A stretch of DNA of 64,000 nucleotides, taken from contig JAUNSG010000005.1 of the NCBI GenBank assembly GCA_030539335.1, positions 62,001 to 126,000 on the forward strand, given 5' to 3'. Position 1 is the first letter of the stretch, and every line of letters starts with the position of its first letter. Shown in pieces: positions 55,996 to 64,000 of this stretch. Origin of the DNA: Eubacteriales bacterium (GTDB lineage: Bacteria; Bacillota; Clostridia; Oscillospirales; Butyricicoccaceae). The notes below the pieces were generated by a model, which worked only from the letters and a program-made list of their open reading frames with translations, was not told where the DNA came from and ran no database searches. The position numbers were made by a program, and so were the translations under genes.

Positions 55996-57885
55996 ATGAC
56001 AAACAAACAGAATTCCAGATACCGTTATCTGGAGCGAGAGGATCTGCGTGAATGGCTGAAAGAGGCCAACACAGAGGAATTGGCGGAGCTATGTACCGAG
56101 ATTCGGCGGTTTTTACTGGAGAATGTTTCCCGTACCGGCGGTCATCTGGCGTCGAATCTAGGAGCCGTCGAATTGACCGTTGCCCTGCACCGCTGCTTTG
56201 ACTCTGCGACAGATCGTTTGATTTTTGATGTAGGGCATCAGTGCTATACCCATAAAATCCTGTCTGGACGCAAGGACCAGTTTTCACAGCTCCGGCAGTT
56301 GGGCGGTATTTCCGGTTTTCTAAAACCGAGCGAGTCCAAGCACGATGCATGTATCACCGGTCATGCCTCCAATTCGGTTTCCGTTGGACTGGGTATGGCC
56401 CATGCGCGTACATTGCGAAAGCAGCAGTATCATGTTGTATCGATTATCGGTGACGGTGCACTGACCGGGGGCATGGCGTATGAAGCCCTAAATTCGGTGG
56501 GGGCCAGCAAGGAACCGTTAATTCTTGTCCTAAACGACAATAACATGTCGATTGATAAAAACGTTGGTGCAATGAATCTTCATCTGAATCGTTTGCGCAC
56601 CCGACCGCAGTATCTGCGCATGAAGCAGAATATTCACGAGGCGTTTTCGCGTATTCCAGGCGGCGACAGTGCGGCGGATTTCATTTCACGTTCGAAGAAT
56701 GCCGCCAAGCGTATGATACTGCCGACCTCTCTGTTTGAGCAGATGGGTATTATGTATCTTGGGCCGGTGGACGGGCATGATATCTCAGCGATGACTGAAC
56801 TGTTTCAGATAGCAAAAGAGCTCCATCGTCCGGTTTTGATCCATGTCATGACACAAAAGGGGAAGGGATATACCTACTCGGAGCGGCATCCGGATGTTTA
56901 TCACGGCGTCTCGAAATTTGATGTCGACGAAGGCGTTTCGCTCAATCCATCCGGAGAGAGCTTCTCTGCGGTCTTCGGCCGGGAAATGATCCGTCTCGGT
57001 GCCCGGAACCCAAAGCTCTGTGCCATTACTGCGGCAATGCCCTCCGGTACCGGTCTGTCGGGCTTCGCAAAAAAGTATCCGAAACGTTTCTTTGATGTCG
57101 GAATCGCGGAGGAACATGCCGTCACCATGACGGCCGGTATGGCCAAGCAGGGGCTTCGGCCGGTCTGCGCGCTGTATTCTACGTTTTTACAGCGTGCGTA
57201 CGATCAGTTAATTCACGATGTGGCGCTCGATCATCTCCCGTGTATTTTTGCGATTGACCGCGCGGGTATCGTCGGTGCAGATGGCCCGACGCACAATGGT
57301 GTCTTTGACGTTGGATTTTTGCGGCAGATTCCCGGTATTCAGATCCTGGCGCCATCCAATTATGCAGAACTGCGGACGATGCTTTCTCACGCAGTTGCGC
57401 AGGTTTCGGGGCCCATTGCCATCCGTTACCCACGGGGCAAGGAGGGTGCCTTTACGGCGGATCAATCACAGAATACGGGTGTCTTCCTCACAGAAGGCTC
57501 CGATGTTGTTTTGATCGGCTACGGCGTTTTGATCAATGCACTGTTGGAAGCACAGGAACAACTGGAACGGCAGGGGATTCACGCTGCTGTTTATAAAATA
57601 AATGATTTGTCTGCACCGTTTTCCGCAGAATTACTGCAAGCGATTGCGGATTGCAGTCGCGTCCTTGTCGCGGAGGATGTCGTGGAAAATGGAAGCATTG
57701 GACAAGCTCTGGCGGCACAGCTTGTGAAAGGCGGTCTGTCGGTCAAGTGGCTTGCGATGCTTAACTGTGGAGACTCCTTTGCTCCACAGGGGACGGTCTC
57801 TCAGGTGTATGCGGCGTATCAGTTAAATGCTACAGGGATTACGGACCGCTGTTTGGAGGAAATAAAACGTGAAAAAACGTCTTGA
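55996..57885 (+). CDS. dxs: 1-deoxy-D-xylulose-5-phosphate synthase
   Basis: It makes DXP from pyruvate and glyceraldehyde-3-phosphate, entering the MEP isoprenoid pathway. The 629-residue protein has the TPP motif GDGALTGGMAYEALN (residue 154), GHASNSVSVGLGMA and the transketolase-type DxRxG-like FAIDRAGIVGADGPTH. It overlaps tlyA by 17 bases. Its usual partner ispA is 21 kb upstream in this genome. Confidence 0.96.
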   Translation: MTNKQNSRYRYLEREDLREWLKEANTEELAELCTEIRRFLLENVSRTGGHLASNLGAVELTVALHRCFDSATDRLIFDVGHQCYTHKILSGRKDQFSQLRQLGGISGFLKPSESKHDACITGHASNSVSVGLGMAHARTLRKQQYHVVSIIGDGALTGGMAYEALNSVGASKEPLILVLNDNNMSIDKNVGAMNLHLNRLRTRPQYLRMKQNIHEAFSRIPGGDSAADFISRSKNAAKRMILPTSLFEQMGIMYLGPVDGHDISAMTELFQIAKELHRPVLIHVMTQKGKGYTYSERHPDVYHGVSKFDVDEGVSLNPSGESFSAVFGREMIRLGARNPKLCAITAAMPSGTGLSGFAKKYPKRFFDVGIAEEHAVTMTAGMAKQGLRPVCALYSTFLQRAYDQLIHDVALDHLPCIFAIDRAGIVGADGPTHNGVFDVGFLRQIPGIQILAPSNYAELRTMLSHAVAQVSGPIAIRYPRGKEGAFTADQSQNTGVFLTEGSDVVLIGYGVLINALLEAQEQLERQGIHAAVYKINDLSAPFSAELLQAIADCSRVLVAEDVVENGSIGQALAAQLVKGGLSVKWLAMLNCGDSFAPQGTVSQVYAAYQLNATGITDRCLEEIKREKTS

Positions 57886-58666
57886 CGTTCTATTGGTAGA
57901 GAAAGGCTTTGCTCCATCGCGGGAGCGGGCAAAAGCGATTATTATGAGCGGCATTGTCTTTGTGGACAATCAAAAGGCCGACAAAGCCGGCATGAATATT
58001 CCGGAGGACGCGGAAATTGAGGTGCGTGGCAAGACGAATGCCTTTGTCAGCCGCGGCGGATTGAAAATTCAAAAGGCGCTCGCCCATTTTTCCATCGATC
58101 CGCGGGGGCTGTGCTGTATGGATATCGGCGCTTCGACGGGAGGATTCACCGATTGCCTGCTGAGCAAAGGAGCGCGCCGGGTCTTTTCGATCGATGTCGG
58201 ATATGGCCAGCTCGCGTGGAAGCTCCGTCAGGATCCGCGTGTCGTCTGCATGGAGCGGACCAATATCCGTTATGTCACGCCGGATATGCTGGATGGCGAG
58301 AAGCCGGAATTGGCAGTCATTGATGTCTCTTTTATCTCTCTCAAGCTGGTACTGCCGGTGGTGGCTCAGCTTCTGGATGAGCACGGACGGATTGCCTGCC
58401 TTATCAAGCCGCAGTTTGAGGCCGGGAAAGGCAAGGTCGGAAAAAAGGGCGTTGTCCGTGAACCGGAAATCCATTTGGAAGTCCTGGAAGCATTTTTGGA
58501 GAATGCACATGCCTCTGGATTCCATGTATACAATCTGACATTTTCACCGATTCGCGGACCGGAAGGGAATATTGAGTTCCTCGGCTATCTCGGACGAGAT
58601 GGTGTGGATGCAGAAATCGATTTGCCTGCGCTGGTGGCGGAAGCACACGGAGAGTTGGAAAAATAA
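57869..58666 (+). CDS. tlyA: TlyA-family rRNA 2'-O-methyltransferase
   Basis: The 265-residue protein has an N-terminal S4 RNA-binding domain (KRLDVLLVEKGFAPSRERAK) and an FtsJ-like methyltransferase domain (CMDIGASTGGFTDCLL near residue 85, IDVSFISLKLVLP). In the family it methylates ribosomal RNA cytidines. Lying in the dxs-nadK-argR-recN run is its normal place. It overlaps nadK by 1 base. Confidence 0.93.
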   Translation: MKKRLDVLLVEKGFAPSRERAKAIIMSGIVFVDNQKADKAGMNIPEDAEIEVRGKTNAFVSRGGLKIQKALAHFSIDPRGLCCMDIGASTGGFTDCLLSKGARRVFSIDVGYGQLAWKLRQDPRVVCMERTNIRYVTPDMLDGEKPELAVIDVSFISLKLVLPVVAQLLDEHGRIACLIKPQFEAGKGKVGKKGVVREPEIHLEVLEAFLENAHASGFHVYNLTFSPIRGPEGNIEFLGYLGRDGVDAEIDLPALVAEAHGELEK

Positions 58667-59544
58667 TGACGCAACAGCAGAAGAAGATTCGCAATGTAAT
58701 GATTTGGCCGAATACCGGCAAGGAGGGCATGGGCTATGCGGTGACGCAGGCCGCTGAAGTGCTGCGTGAATTTGGCGCAGATGTCATTCTTCCGGAACGG
58801 GCGTTGGAAATCGGCATTGATCCCACCGGATACCGGGTATTGCCGATTGACCAAGGTATGCTGGAATCGGATTTCGTTTTGGTCCTTGGAGGAGATGGAA
58901 CCATTTTGGCGATGGCACAGTATGCCGCGATACGGCATGTGCCGATCCTTGGTATCAATCTGGGCCATGTTGGATTTATGAGTGAGCTGGAATTTCCTGA
59001 GCTTCGGACCGTGCGTAAGGTGTTTTCCGGTGAGTTCCATATTGATAGCCGCATGATGTTGTGCGTGGAAGTGGTTCGCCGCGAAAAGATTGTCTATCAA
59101 TCCATTGCGCTGAATGAGGCAATCGTGAAGACCGGTTCTATTTTTCGAATCAGTCTGCTGGACATTCTCTGTGACCGTGAAGCGGTCTGCTCTCTGCATG
59201 GCGATGGCGTGATTGTCTCAACACCGACAGGGACAACGGCATACTCTCTGGCGGCTGGCGGCCCGGTCATCGAGCCGTCTGCGGAAAATATTTCGGTGAT
59301 TCCGATCTGTCCGCATGGAATTCAGGCAAAGTCCTATGTGTTCTCACCACATCGCGAGATCTGCATCGTACCGTGCTTTTTCAATGATACATCCATTCTG
59401 GTCTCCTGTGATGGCCGAAAGAGCTTTGAATTGGAAAGTGGCGACAAGGTCTATATCCGCAAAGCCCAGTATGACACCAAGCTGATACGGGTAAAGGGAA
59501 AGAGCTTTTATTCGCTGCTCAACGAAAAGCTATCCATCCGATAA
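58666..59544 (+). CDS. nadK: NAD kinase
   Basis: It phosphorylates NAD to NADP. The 292-residue protein has the diagnostic VLGGDGTILAMAQ near residue 72, NLGHVGFMSELE near residue 101 and TPTGTTAYSLAAGGP near residue 185. It shares one base with tlyA and ends 22 bases before argR. Confidence 0.96.
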   Translation: MTQQQKKIRNVMIWPNTGKEGMGYAVTQAAEVLREFGADVILPERALEIGIDPTGYRVLPIDQGMLESDFVLVLGGDGTILAMAQYAAIRHVPILGINLGHVGFMSELEFPELRTVRKVFSGEFHIDSRMMLCVEVVRREKIVYQSIALNEAIVKTGSIFRISLLDILCDREAVCSLHGDGVIVSTPTGTTAYSLAAGGPVIEPSAENISVIPICPHGIQAKSYVFSPHREICIVPCFFNDTSILVSCDGRKSFELESGDKVYIRKAQYDTKLIRVKGKSFYSLLNEKLSIR

Positions 59545-59566
59545 CGTTATAGAAAGATTCCTTGCT

Positions 59567-60019
59567 ATGAAATTTCAAAGACAGGCAAAAATTCTCGATT
59601 TGATCGAGCACAACGAGATAGAAACCCAGGAGGAGCTTTCCGAGAAGCTGTGCAGCCTTGGCTATGACACAACACAGGCGACGGTTTCCCGCGATATCAA
59701 GGAACTCCGCCTGGTTAAAACACTTTCCGCAACGGGAAAGTATTACTATACCACCTCGGCGAAAGAAGCGGAGAGCAGTTTTTCCAGCCGCCTGCGCAAT
59801 ATTTTTCGCGAGTGTGTCACCAGTATCGAAAGTGCACAAAATATGGTAGTGATCAAAACGCTTCCAGCTTTGGGACAGGCGGCGGCCATGGCGATTGACT
59901 CCATGAAGATCCCGAATGTCGTCGGAACCCTTGGCGGTGACGATACGGTTTTTATTGTCATGCGTGATACCGAAACTGCGCTGGAGTTGGCGGAAGAGAC
60001 CCGTGCTCTGTTACGATGA
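59567..60019 (+). CDS. argR: Arginine repressor ArgR
   Basis: The 150-residue protein has the N-terminal winged helix (QEELSEKLCSLGYDTTQA and TVSRDIKELRLVK) and the C-terminal hexamerisation/arginine domain (GTLGGDDTVFIVMRDT, with the aspartate pair). It controls arginine metabolism genes elsewhere. The start (MKFQRQAKILDLIEHN) follows a weak ribosome site. recN begins 10 bases later. Confidence 0.95.
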   Translation: MKFQRQAKILDLIEHNEIETQEELSEKLCSLGYDTTQATVSRDIKELRLVKTLSATGKYYYTTSAKEAESSFSSRLRNIFRECVTSIESAQNMVVIKTLPALGQAAAMAIDSMKIPNVVGTLGGDDTVFIVMRDTETALELAEETRALLR

Positions 60020-60029
60020 GGAAGAGTTT

Positions 60030-61718
60030 ATGTTGAGTTTACTCCACATTGAGAATATTGCGGTAATTGAACGGGCAGACATTGCGTTTCAGCCCGGCTT
60101 TACAGTTCTGACCGGTGAGACCGGCGCCGGCAAGTCCATTATTATTGACTCCATCGGCGCGCTGATGGGACAGCGCACCAGCCGGGAGCTGATCCGCAGC
60201 GGTGCCAAAAAGGGGTTTGTCAGCGCAGTGTTTGATAACATTGCCCCGGAACTGCGGGAGCAGATCATGGAGCTTGGTCTGGAAGGGGAGGAAGAGGATT
60301 CCGTTCACATACAGCGTGAGCTGACCGCTTCCGGACGCAGTGTCTGCCGTGTCAATATGAAGCCAGTTGCGGCCTCTGTCCTCCGGCAGCTCAGCCCATA
60401 TTTGATCAACATCCATGGCCAGCACGACGGGCAGAAGCTGATGCAGGATGAATATCACATTGAATTTCTTGATCGTTTCTGTGATACCTCTGCTTTTTTG
60501 GAGAAGTATCGGCCTCTGTACAGCCGTCTGTATGAACTGCGCCGCCAGATCCGTGAGTTGGATCACAGCGAACAGCAGCGCGCACAGCGCATCGATATGC
60601 TACAGTACCAGTTTGACGAAATTGCGGCCGCAGAGCTGCGTGCAGGGGAAGAGGAAGAGCTCAAGGAACGCAAGCAGTTCTTTGACAATGCAGGAAAGCT
60701 GGCCTATTCCCTTGGGACTGCCAATCGTCTTTTGTCCGGAAGTGAATCGGAGGACGGCGCTTTTTCGCTGCTCAGCCAGGCGGCGGAATCATTGGCGGAT
60801 GTCTCCATGTTTTCGGAAGAGATGCGTGCACTTCATCAAAAAGCAGATGAACTGAAATATCTGGCGGAGGATCTCGCAGAGGCTGTTGCGGCACTGTCGC
60901 TGAACATCGAGTTTTCGGAGGCCGAACGCGACGCAGTGGAGGATCGACTGGATGTGATTTACCGTCTGTGCCGCAAATATGGCGCTACCGTAGAGGATGT
61001 GCTGGCATATTGTGACAGCGCAGCATCTGAACTGGAAATCTTGGAAAACTCGGAGGATCAGAAGGAAACGCTGGTGGCACAGTACCGTGAGACACTACAG
61101 CAGGCGAGGGAAATCGCGGCAGAGCTTTCGGAATTTCGCCGTTCCGCGGCGAAGGTGCTGGAAAAGAAAATTGTGGAGCAGCTAAAGGATCTGAATATGG
61201 AAAAGGTTAAGCTGTCGATCGCGGTCAATCCACAAACCAAACTGAACAGCAACGGTATGGATACCGTCCAATTCCTGATTTCCACCAATCCGGGTGAGCC
61301 GGTAAAGCCCCTGACCAAAATTGCATCGGGCGGCGAGCTGTCACGTATTATGCTTGCCATCAAGAATGTGCTGGCGAGCACGGAGGATGTCGGCACGTGG
61401 ATTTTTGACGAAATTGATACCGGTGTCAGCGGCCGTGCGGCGCAGAAGATTGCACAGAAGCTGAGCAATATTTCGCGCGCCAAGCAAACCTTGTGCGTCA
61501 CGCACTTGCCGCAAATCGCGGCGATGGGCGATCATCATCTGCTGATTGAAAAAAATATCACGACGGATCGTACCTTTACCAGCGTCGAGCCGGTAGAGCG
61601 TTCAGAGCGCGCGCAGGAGCTGGCTCGCATGATTTCCGGCGCCGAAGTGACCGAAGCATCCCTGCGGAATGCAGAGGAATTGTTGGATCAGGCGGAAATT
61701 TGGAAGAAAGGCTCTTGA
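60030..61718 (+). CDS. recN: DNA repair protein RecN
   Basis: The 562-residue SMC-like protein has Walker A GETGAGKS near residue 30, a coiled-coil middle (about 150-380), the signature ASGGELSRIMLA and Walker B WIFDEIDTGVSGRAAQK. It acts early in double-strand break repair. I start at ATG 60030 (MLSLLHIENIAVIERA), with GAGGAAGAG just upstream; the frame opens earlier inside argR. It is the last gene of the run. Confidence 0.96.
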   Translation: MLSLLHIENIAVIERADIAFQPGFTVLTGETGAGKSIIIDSIGALMGQRTSRELIRSGAKKGFVSAVFDNIAPELREQIMELGLEGEEEDSVHIQRELTASGRSVCRVNMKPVAASVLRQLSPYLINIHGQHDGQKLMQDEYHIEFLDRFCDTSAFLEKYRPLYSRLYELRRQIRELDHSEQQRAQRIDMLQYQFDEIAAAELRAGEEEELKERKQFFDNAGKLAYSLGTANRLLSGSESEDGAFSLLSQAAESLADVSMFSEEMRALHQKADELKYLAEDLAEAVAALSLNIEFSEAERDAVEDRLDVIYRLCRKYGATVEDVLAYCDSAASELEILENSEDQKETLVAQYRETLQQAREIAAELSEFRRSAAKVLEKKIVEQLKDLNMEKVKLSIAVNPQTKLNSNGMDTVQFLISTNPGEPVKPLTKIASGGELSRIMLAIKNVLASTEDVGTWIFDEIDTGVSGRAAQKIAQKLSNISRAKQTLCVTHLPQIAAMGDHHLLIEKNITTDRTFTSVEPVERSERAQELARMISGAEVTEASLRNAEELLDQAEIWKKGS

Positions 61719-61827
61719 CACAATGGTAATTATATGTGAAAATTTCAAGGAACGCGCTCCTTGACAGCGCAGAATTCCCTTTCATCAAGAAAAAAATTAT
61801 TTCATTTATTTTATAGAGGAGAAGCAA

Positions 61828-63057
61828 ATGTCTCAGGTTTATGAAGAATTAAAAGCACGCGGCTTAATCGCCCAGTGCACCAATGAAGAAAAAGTGCGCG
61901 ATTTGTTGGATAACCACCAGACCACATTTTATATCGGTTTTGACGCGACGGCGGACAGTCTGCATGTCGGACACTTTCTGCAGCTGGTCGTCATGTCGCG
62001 CCTGCAGAAGGCCGGCCATCGCCCGATCGCGCTGATCGGCGGCGGTACGACCATGATCGGCGATCCGACCGGAAAAGCGGATATGCGCAAAATGCTGACG
62101 GTGGAAGAGATCGACCACAATGCCGAGTGCTTCCGCAAACAGATGCGAGGTCTGGTCGATTTTGAGAACGGTTCGGCACTGATGATTAACAATGCCGACT
62201 GGATTCGCAAATTCAACTACATCGATTTTATGCGCGAGGTCGGCGTTCATTTCTCGGTCAACCGTATGCTGACGGCGGAATGCTATAAGAGCCGTCTGGA
62301 AAAAGGCCTGAGTTTCCTGGAATTCAACTATATGCTACTGCAGAGCTATGACTTCCTGTATCTGTACCGCAATGAAGATTGTCATCTGGAGCTTGGCGGA
62401 GATGACCAGTGGTCGAATATCATCAACGGTGCGGACTTGATTCGCCGTGTTGAGGGCAAGGACGATGCCTATGGTCTGACCTTTACGCTTCTGACCACCT
62501 CAGATGGCAAGAAGATGGGCAAGACAGAGCGCGGTGCGGTTTGGCTCGATCCGGAGAAGACCTCTCCATACGATTTCTTCCAGTACTGGAGAAACATCAA
62601 TGATGCGGATGTCATCCGTGTCATGAAAATGCTGACCTTTATGACGCTGGACGAGATTGCGGAATACGAAAAGCTGGAGGGCGCTGGCCTCAACAAGGCT
62701 AAGGAAAAGCTGGCGTATGAGATCACGGCGATGGTCCATGGCAAGGACGAAGCGGATAAGGCACTGGCTGCGGCAAAGGCTGTTTTCGCCGGCGGCGCAG
62801 CGTCTGGTGACATGCCGACCACCGTACTGTCTGCGGACGATCTGACGGATGGCTCGATTGGTGTCCTTGATATCCTGGTCAAGTGCGGTCTTGTAAAGTC
62901 CAAGGGCGAGGGCAGACGTGTCATCCAGCAGGGCGGTCTGACTATCAATGACAGTAAAGTCACCGATGTCTATGCTTCCTACGAGGAAAGTGCATTTGCC
63001 GGCGACGGCATGATTGTCAAGAAGGGTAAGAAAACCTTCCACAAGGTAACACGGTAA
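61828..63057 (+). CDS. tyrS: Tyrosyl-tRNA synthetase
   Basis: The 409-residue class Ic synthetase has the HIGH-type HVGH in [11 protein letters not shown] near residue 44, GGDDQWSNI near residue 191, the KMSKS-type KMGKT near residue 229 and a C-terminal S4 domain ([16 protein letters not shown]). GAGGAG lies 8 bases upstream. Unlike many Firmicute tyrS genes it has no T-box: the 110 bases before it hold only a short CAAGGA/TCCTTG hairpin and AT-rich sequence. Confidence 0.95.
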   Translation: MSQVYEELKARGLIAQCTNEEKVRDLLDNHQTTFYIGFDATADSLHVGHFLQLVVMSRLQKAGHRPIALIGGGTTMIGDPTGKADMRKMLTVEEIDHNAECFRKQMRGLVDFENGSALMINNADWIRKFNYIDFMREVGVHFSVNRMLTAECYKSRLEKGLSFLEFNYMLLQSYDFLYLYRNEDCHLELGGDDQWSNIINGADLIRRVEGKDDAYGLTFTLLTTSDGKKMGKTERGAVWLDPEKTSPYDFFQYWRNINDADVIRVMKMLTFMTLDEIAEYEKLEGAGLNKAKEKLAYEITAMVHGKDEADKALAAAKAVFAGGAASGDMPTTVLSADDLTDGSIGVLDILVKCGLVKSKGEGRRVIQQGGLTINDSKVTDVYASYEESAFAGDGMIVKKGKKTFHKVTR

Positions 63058-63062
63058 TTTTC

Positions 63063-63103
63063 TCCCCTGTGAGCAATTCTGGATCGGCTCACAGGGGATT
63101 TTT
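63063..63103 (+). terminator. Terminator of tyrS
   Basis: TCCCCTGTGAGC (63063-63074) and GCTCACAGGGGA (63087-63098) pair perfectly over 12 bases and five T follow. Confidence 0.92.
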
Positions 63104-63145
63104 CTGTAGAATGCGACAATTTTTTGTTGTTCTAATGCGGATTCC

Positions 63146-63174
63146 TTGATTCTGATGCCGATGTGCGATATAAT
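63146..63174 (+). promoter_or_regulatory. Sigma-A promoter of the glycosyltransferase gene
   Basis: TTGATT (63146-63151) and TATAAT (63169-63174) are 17 bases apart, about 65 bases before the start codon. Confidence 0.8.
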
Positions 63175-63239
63175 ATAGTGATTCATTTTGTTTCCATAAG
63201 CAATAGACTATGTGAAACAGTAAATCACAGGAGGCTCCT

Positions 63240-63977
63240 ATGAGCAAGGTTTCTATTATGGGGGTAAACTTCGACGCTATTTCCAAAGCGGAAGCGGTCG
63301 AACGGGCGATGCAGCTGCTGCGCGAGCAGCGCAAGGGCTATGTTGTCACCCCGAATTCGGAAATTGTATATATGGCAAAGGATGATCCGGAGCTGATCGG
63401 GCTGTTAAATGGAGCGTCGTTGGCGCTGCCGGATGGCGTTGGCATCCTACATGCGGCAAAAATTCTGGGAAAGCCGATTTACGAGAAGGTTGCCGGTGTG
63501 GAGTTTGCGGTCGATCTGCTTGCCGAAATGGCAAAAGAAAACCGCAGCCTGTATCTGCTCGGCGCCAAACCGGGCGTCGCCCGCAAAGCGGCAGAGAATC
63601 TGGTCAAGCGGTTTCCAGGCTTGAAAATCTCCGGATGCCATGACGGTTATTTTACGGAGGAGCAGGACGTTGTCGATACGATCAACGCATCCGGCCATAC
63701 CGATGTGGTGTTTGTCTGTCTCGGAGCACCGAAGCAGGAGCGCTTTATCCACCAGCATATGCAGGAGATCAATGCGACATTGTTTTGCGGCTTGGGCGGC
63801 TCACTGGATATCTATGCGGGGACAGCACAACGTGCGCCAAAATTTTATGTTGACCACGGTTTGGAATGGCTTTACCGCCTGAAGCAAGAGCCGTGGCGTG
63901 CCAAGCGCATGTCAAAGCTGCCACTGTTTTTGCTGCGCGCGATGAAATGTAAGGTTACAGGAAAGGAAACACCATGA
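63240..63977 (+). CDS. WecB/TagA/CpsF-family glycosyltransferase
   Basis: The 245-residue protein has the family blocks TPNSEIVYMAKDDPEL (residue 37), LPDGVGILHAAK near residue 63 and GAPKQERFIHQHM near residue 161. Members transfer N-acetylmannosamine (wall teichoic acid, TagA) or related sugars to lipid-linked acceptors at the membrane face. No other wall-polymer genes are visible in this window, so the polymer is unknown. CAGGAGG lies before ATG 63240. It overlaps the next gene by 4 bases. Confidence 0.92.
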   Translation: MSKVSIMGVNFDAISKAEAVERAMQLLREQRKGYVVTPNSEIVYMAKDDPELIGLLNGASLALPDGVGILHAAKILGKPIYEKVAGVEFAVDLLAEMAKENRSLYLLGAKPGVARKAAENLVKRFPGLKISGCHDGYFTEEQDVVDTINASGHTDVVFVCLGAPKQERFIHQHMQEINATLFCGLGGSLDIYAGTAQRAPKFYVDHGLEWLYRLKQEPWRAKRMSKLPLFLLRAMKCKVTGKETP

Positions 63978-64000
63978 ACGTAAAACTGATTGCCCATACA
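63974..64000 (+). CDS. Start of a gene cut by the right window edge (possibly thyX)
   Basis: ATG 63974 overlaps the preceding stop as ATGA, with AAAGGAAA upstream. Only nine residues, MNVKLIAHT, are visible. They resemble the N-terminus of flavin-dependent thymidylate synthase (ThyX), but this is too short to be sure. Confidence 0.4.

Overview
The window comes from a spore-forming Clostridia-type Firmicute. The evidence is a complete spoIIIA operon, T-box leaders, lysine and glycine riboswitches, strong AGGAGG ribosome sites, an NfnAB-type transhydrogenase pair and class II style aromatic enzymes. Base composition is moderate, with distinctly AT-richer patches at about 30.3-31.0 kb and 44.4-53 kb. 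I see no rRNA, tRNA, CRISPR array, transposase, integrase or phage gene.

Layout. 1-5.9 kb (minus): aroF-aroB-aroC-pheA-aroA, the shikimate pathway plus the phenylalanine branch, behind one T-box leader whose specifier reads UUC (Phe). 5.9-11.5 kb (plus): a divergent leuA-leuC-leuD-leuB operon behind a T-box with a CUC (Leu) specifier, with a small-molecule methyltransferase fused on by a 1-base overlap. 11.6-14.9 kb: GNAT enzyme, tyrosine-phosphatase-like protein, PLP aminotransferase and exonuclease III. 15-18.1 kb (minus): asd-dapA-dapB behind a lysine riboswitch. 18.2-21.5 kb: queA and tgt (queuosine tRNA modification) with two small conserved-type genes between them. 21.6-24.6 kb (minus): a CAT-like acetyltransferase and nfnA-nfnB.

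24.8-34.8 kb: spoIIIAA-AH, an Asp23 protein, then nusB, a TsaD paralogue, xseA, xseB and ispA. The continuation of this widely conserved cluster (dxs-tlyA-nadK-argR-recN) resumes only at 56 kb. The 21 kb between ispA and dxs looks like an accessory insertion. It holds a structured non-coding RNA candidate, a two-component system with an ABC exporter, a glycerate kinase, an AraC/EamA/DUF2000 set, an ArsR-controlled metal P-type ATPase with a detached HMA protein, a cassette of MATE exporter, 34-residue membrane peptide and radical SAM/SPASM enzyme, two regulators, and a glycine-riboswitch-controlled amino-acid symporter. 61.8-64 kb: tyrS, a WecB/TagA/CpsF glycosyltransferase and the first codons of another gene.

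The biosynthetic blocks share one logic: each amino-acid operon carries an RNA sensor for its own product or cognate tRNA (Phe, Leu, Lys), and the symporter senses glycine. The candidates for something undescribed are the pseudoknotted RNA at 35.3 kb, the MATE/peptide/radical SAM cassette at 48-51 kb, the methyltransferase tied to leuB, and two tiny leader open frames coupled to downstream genes.
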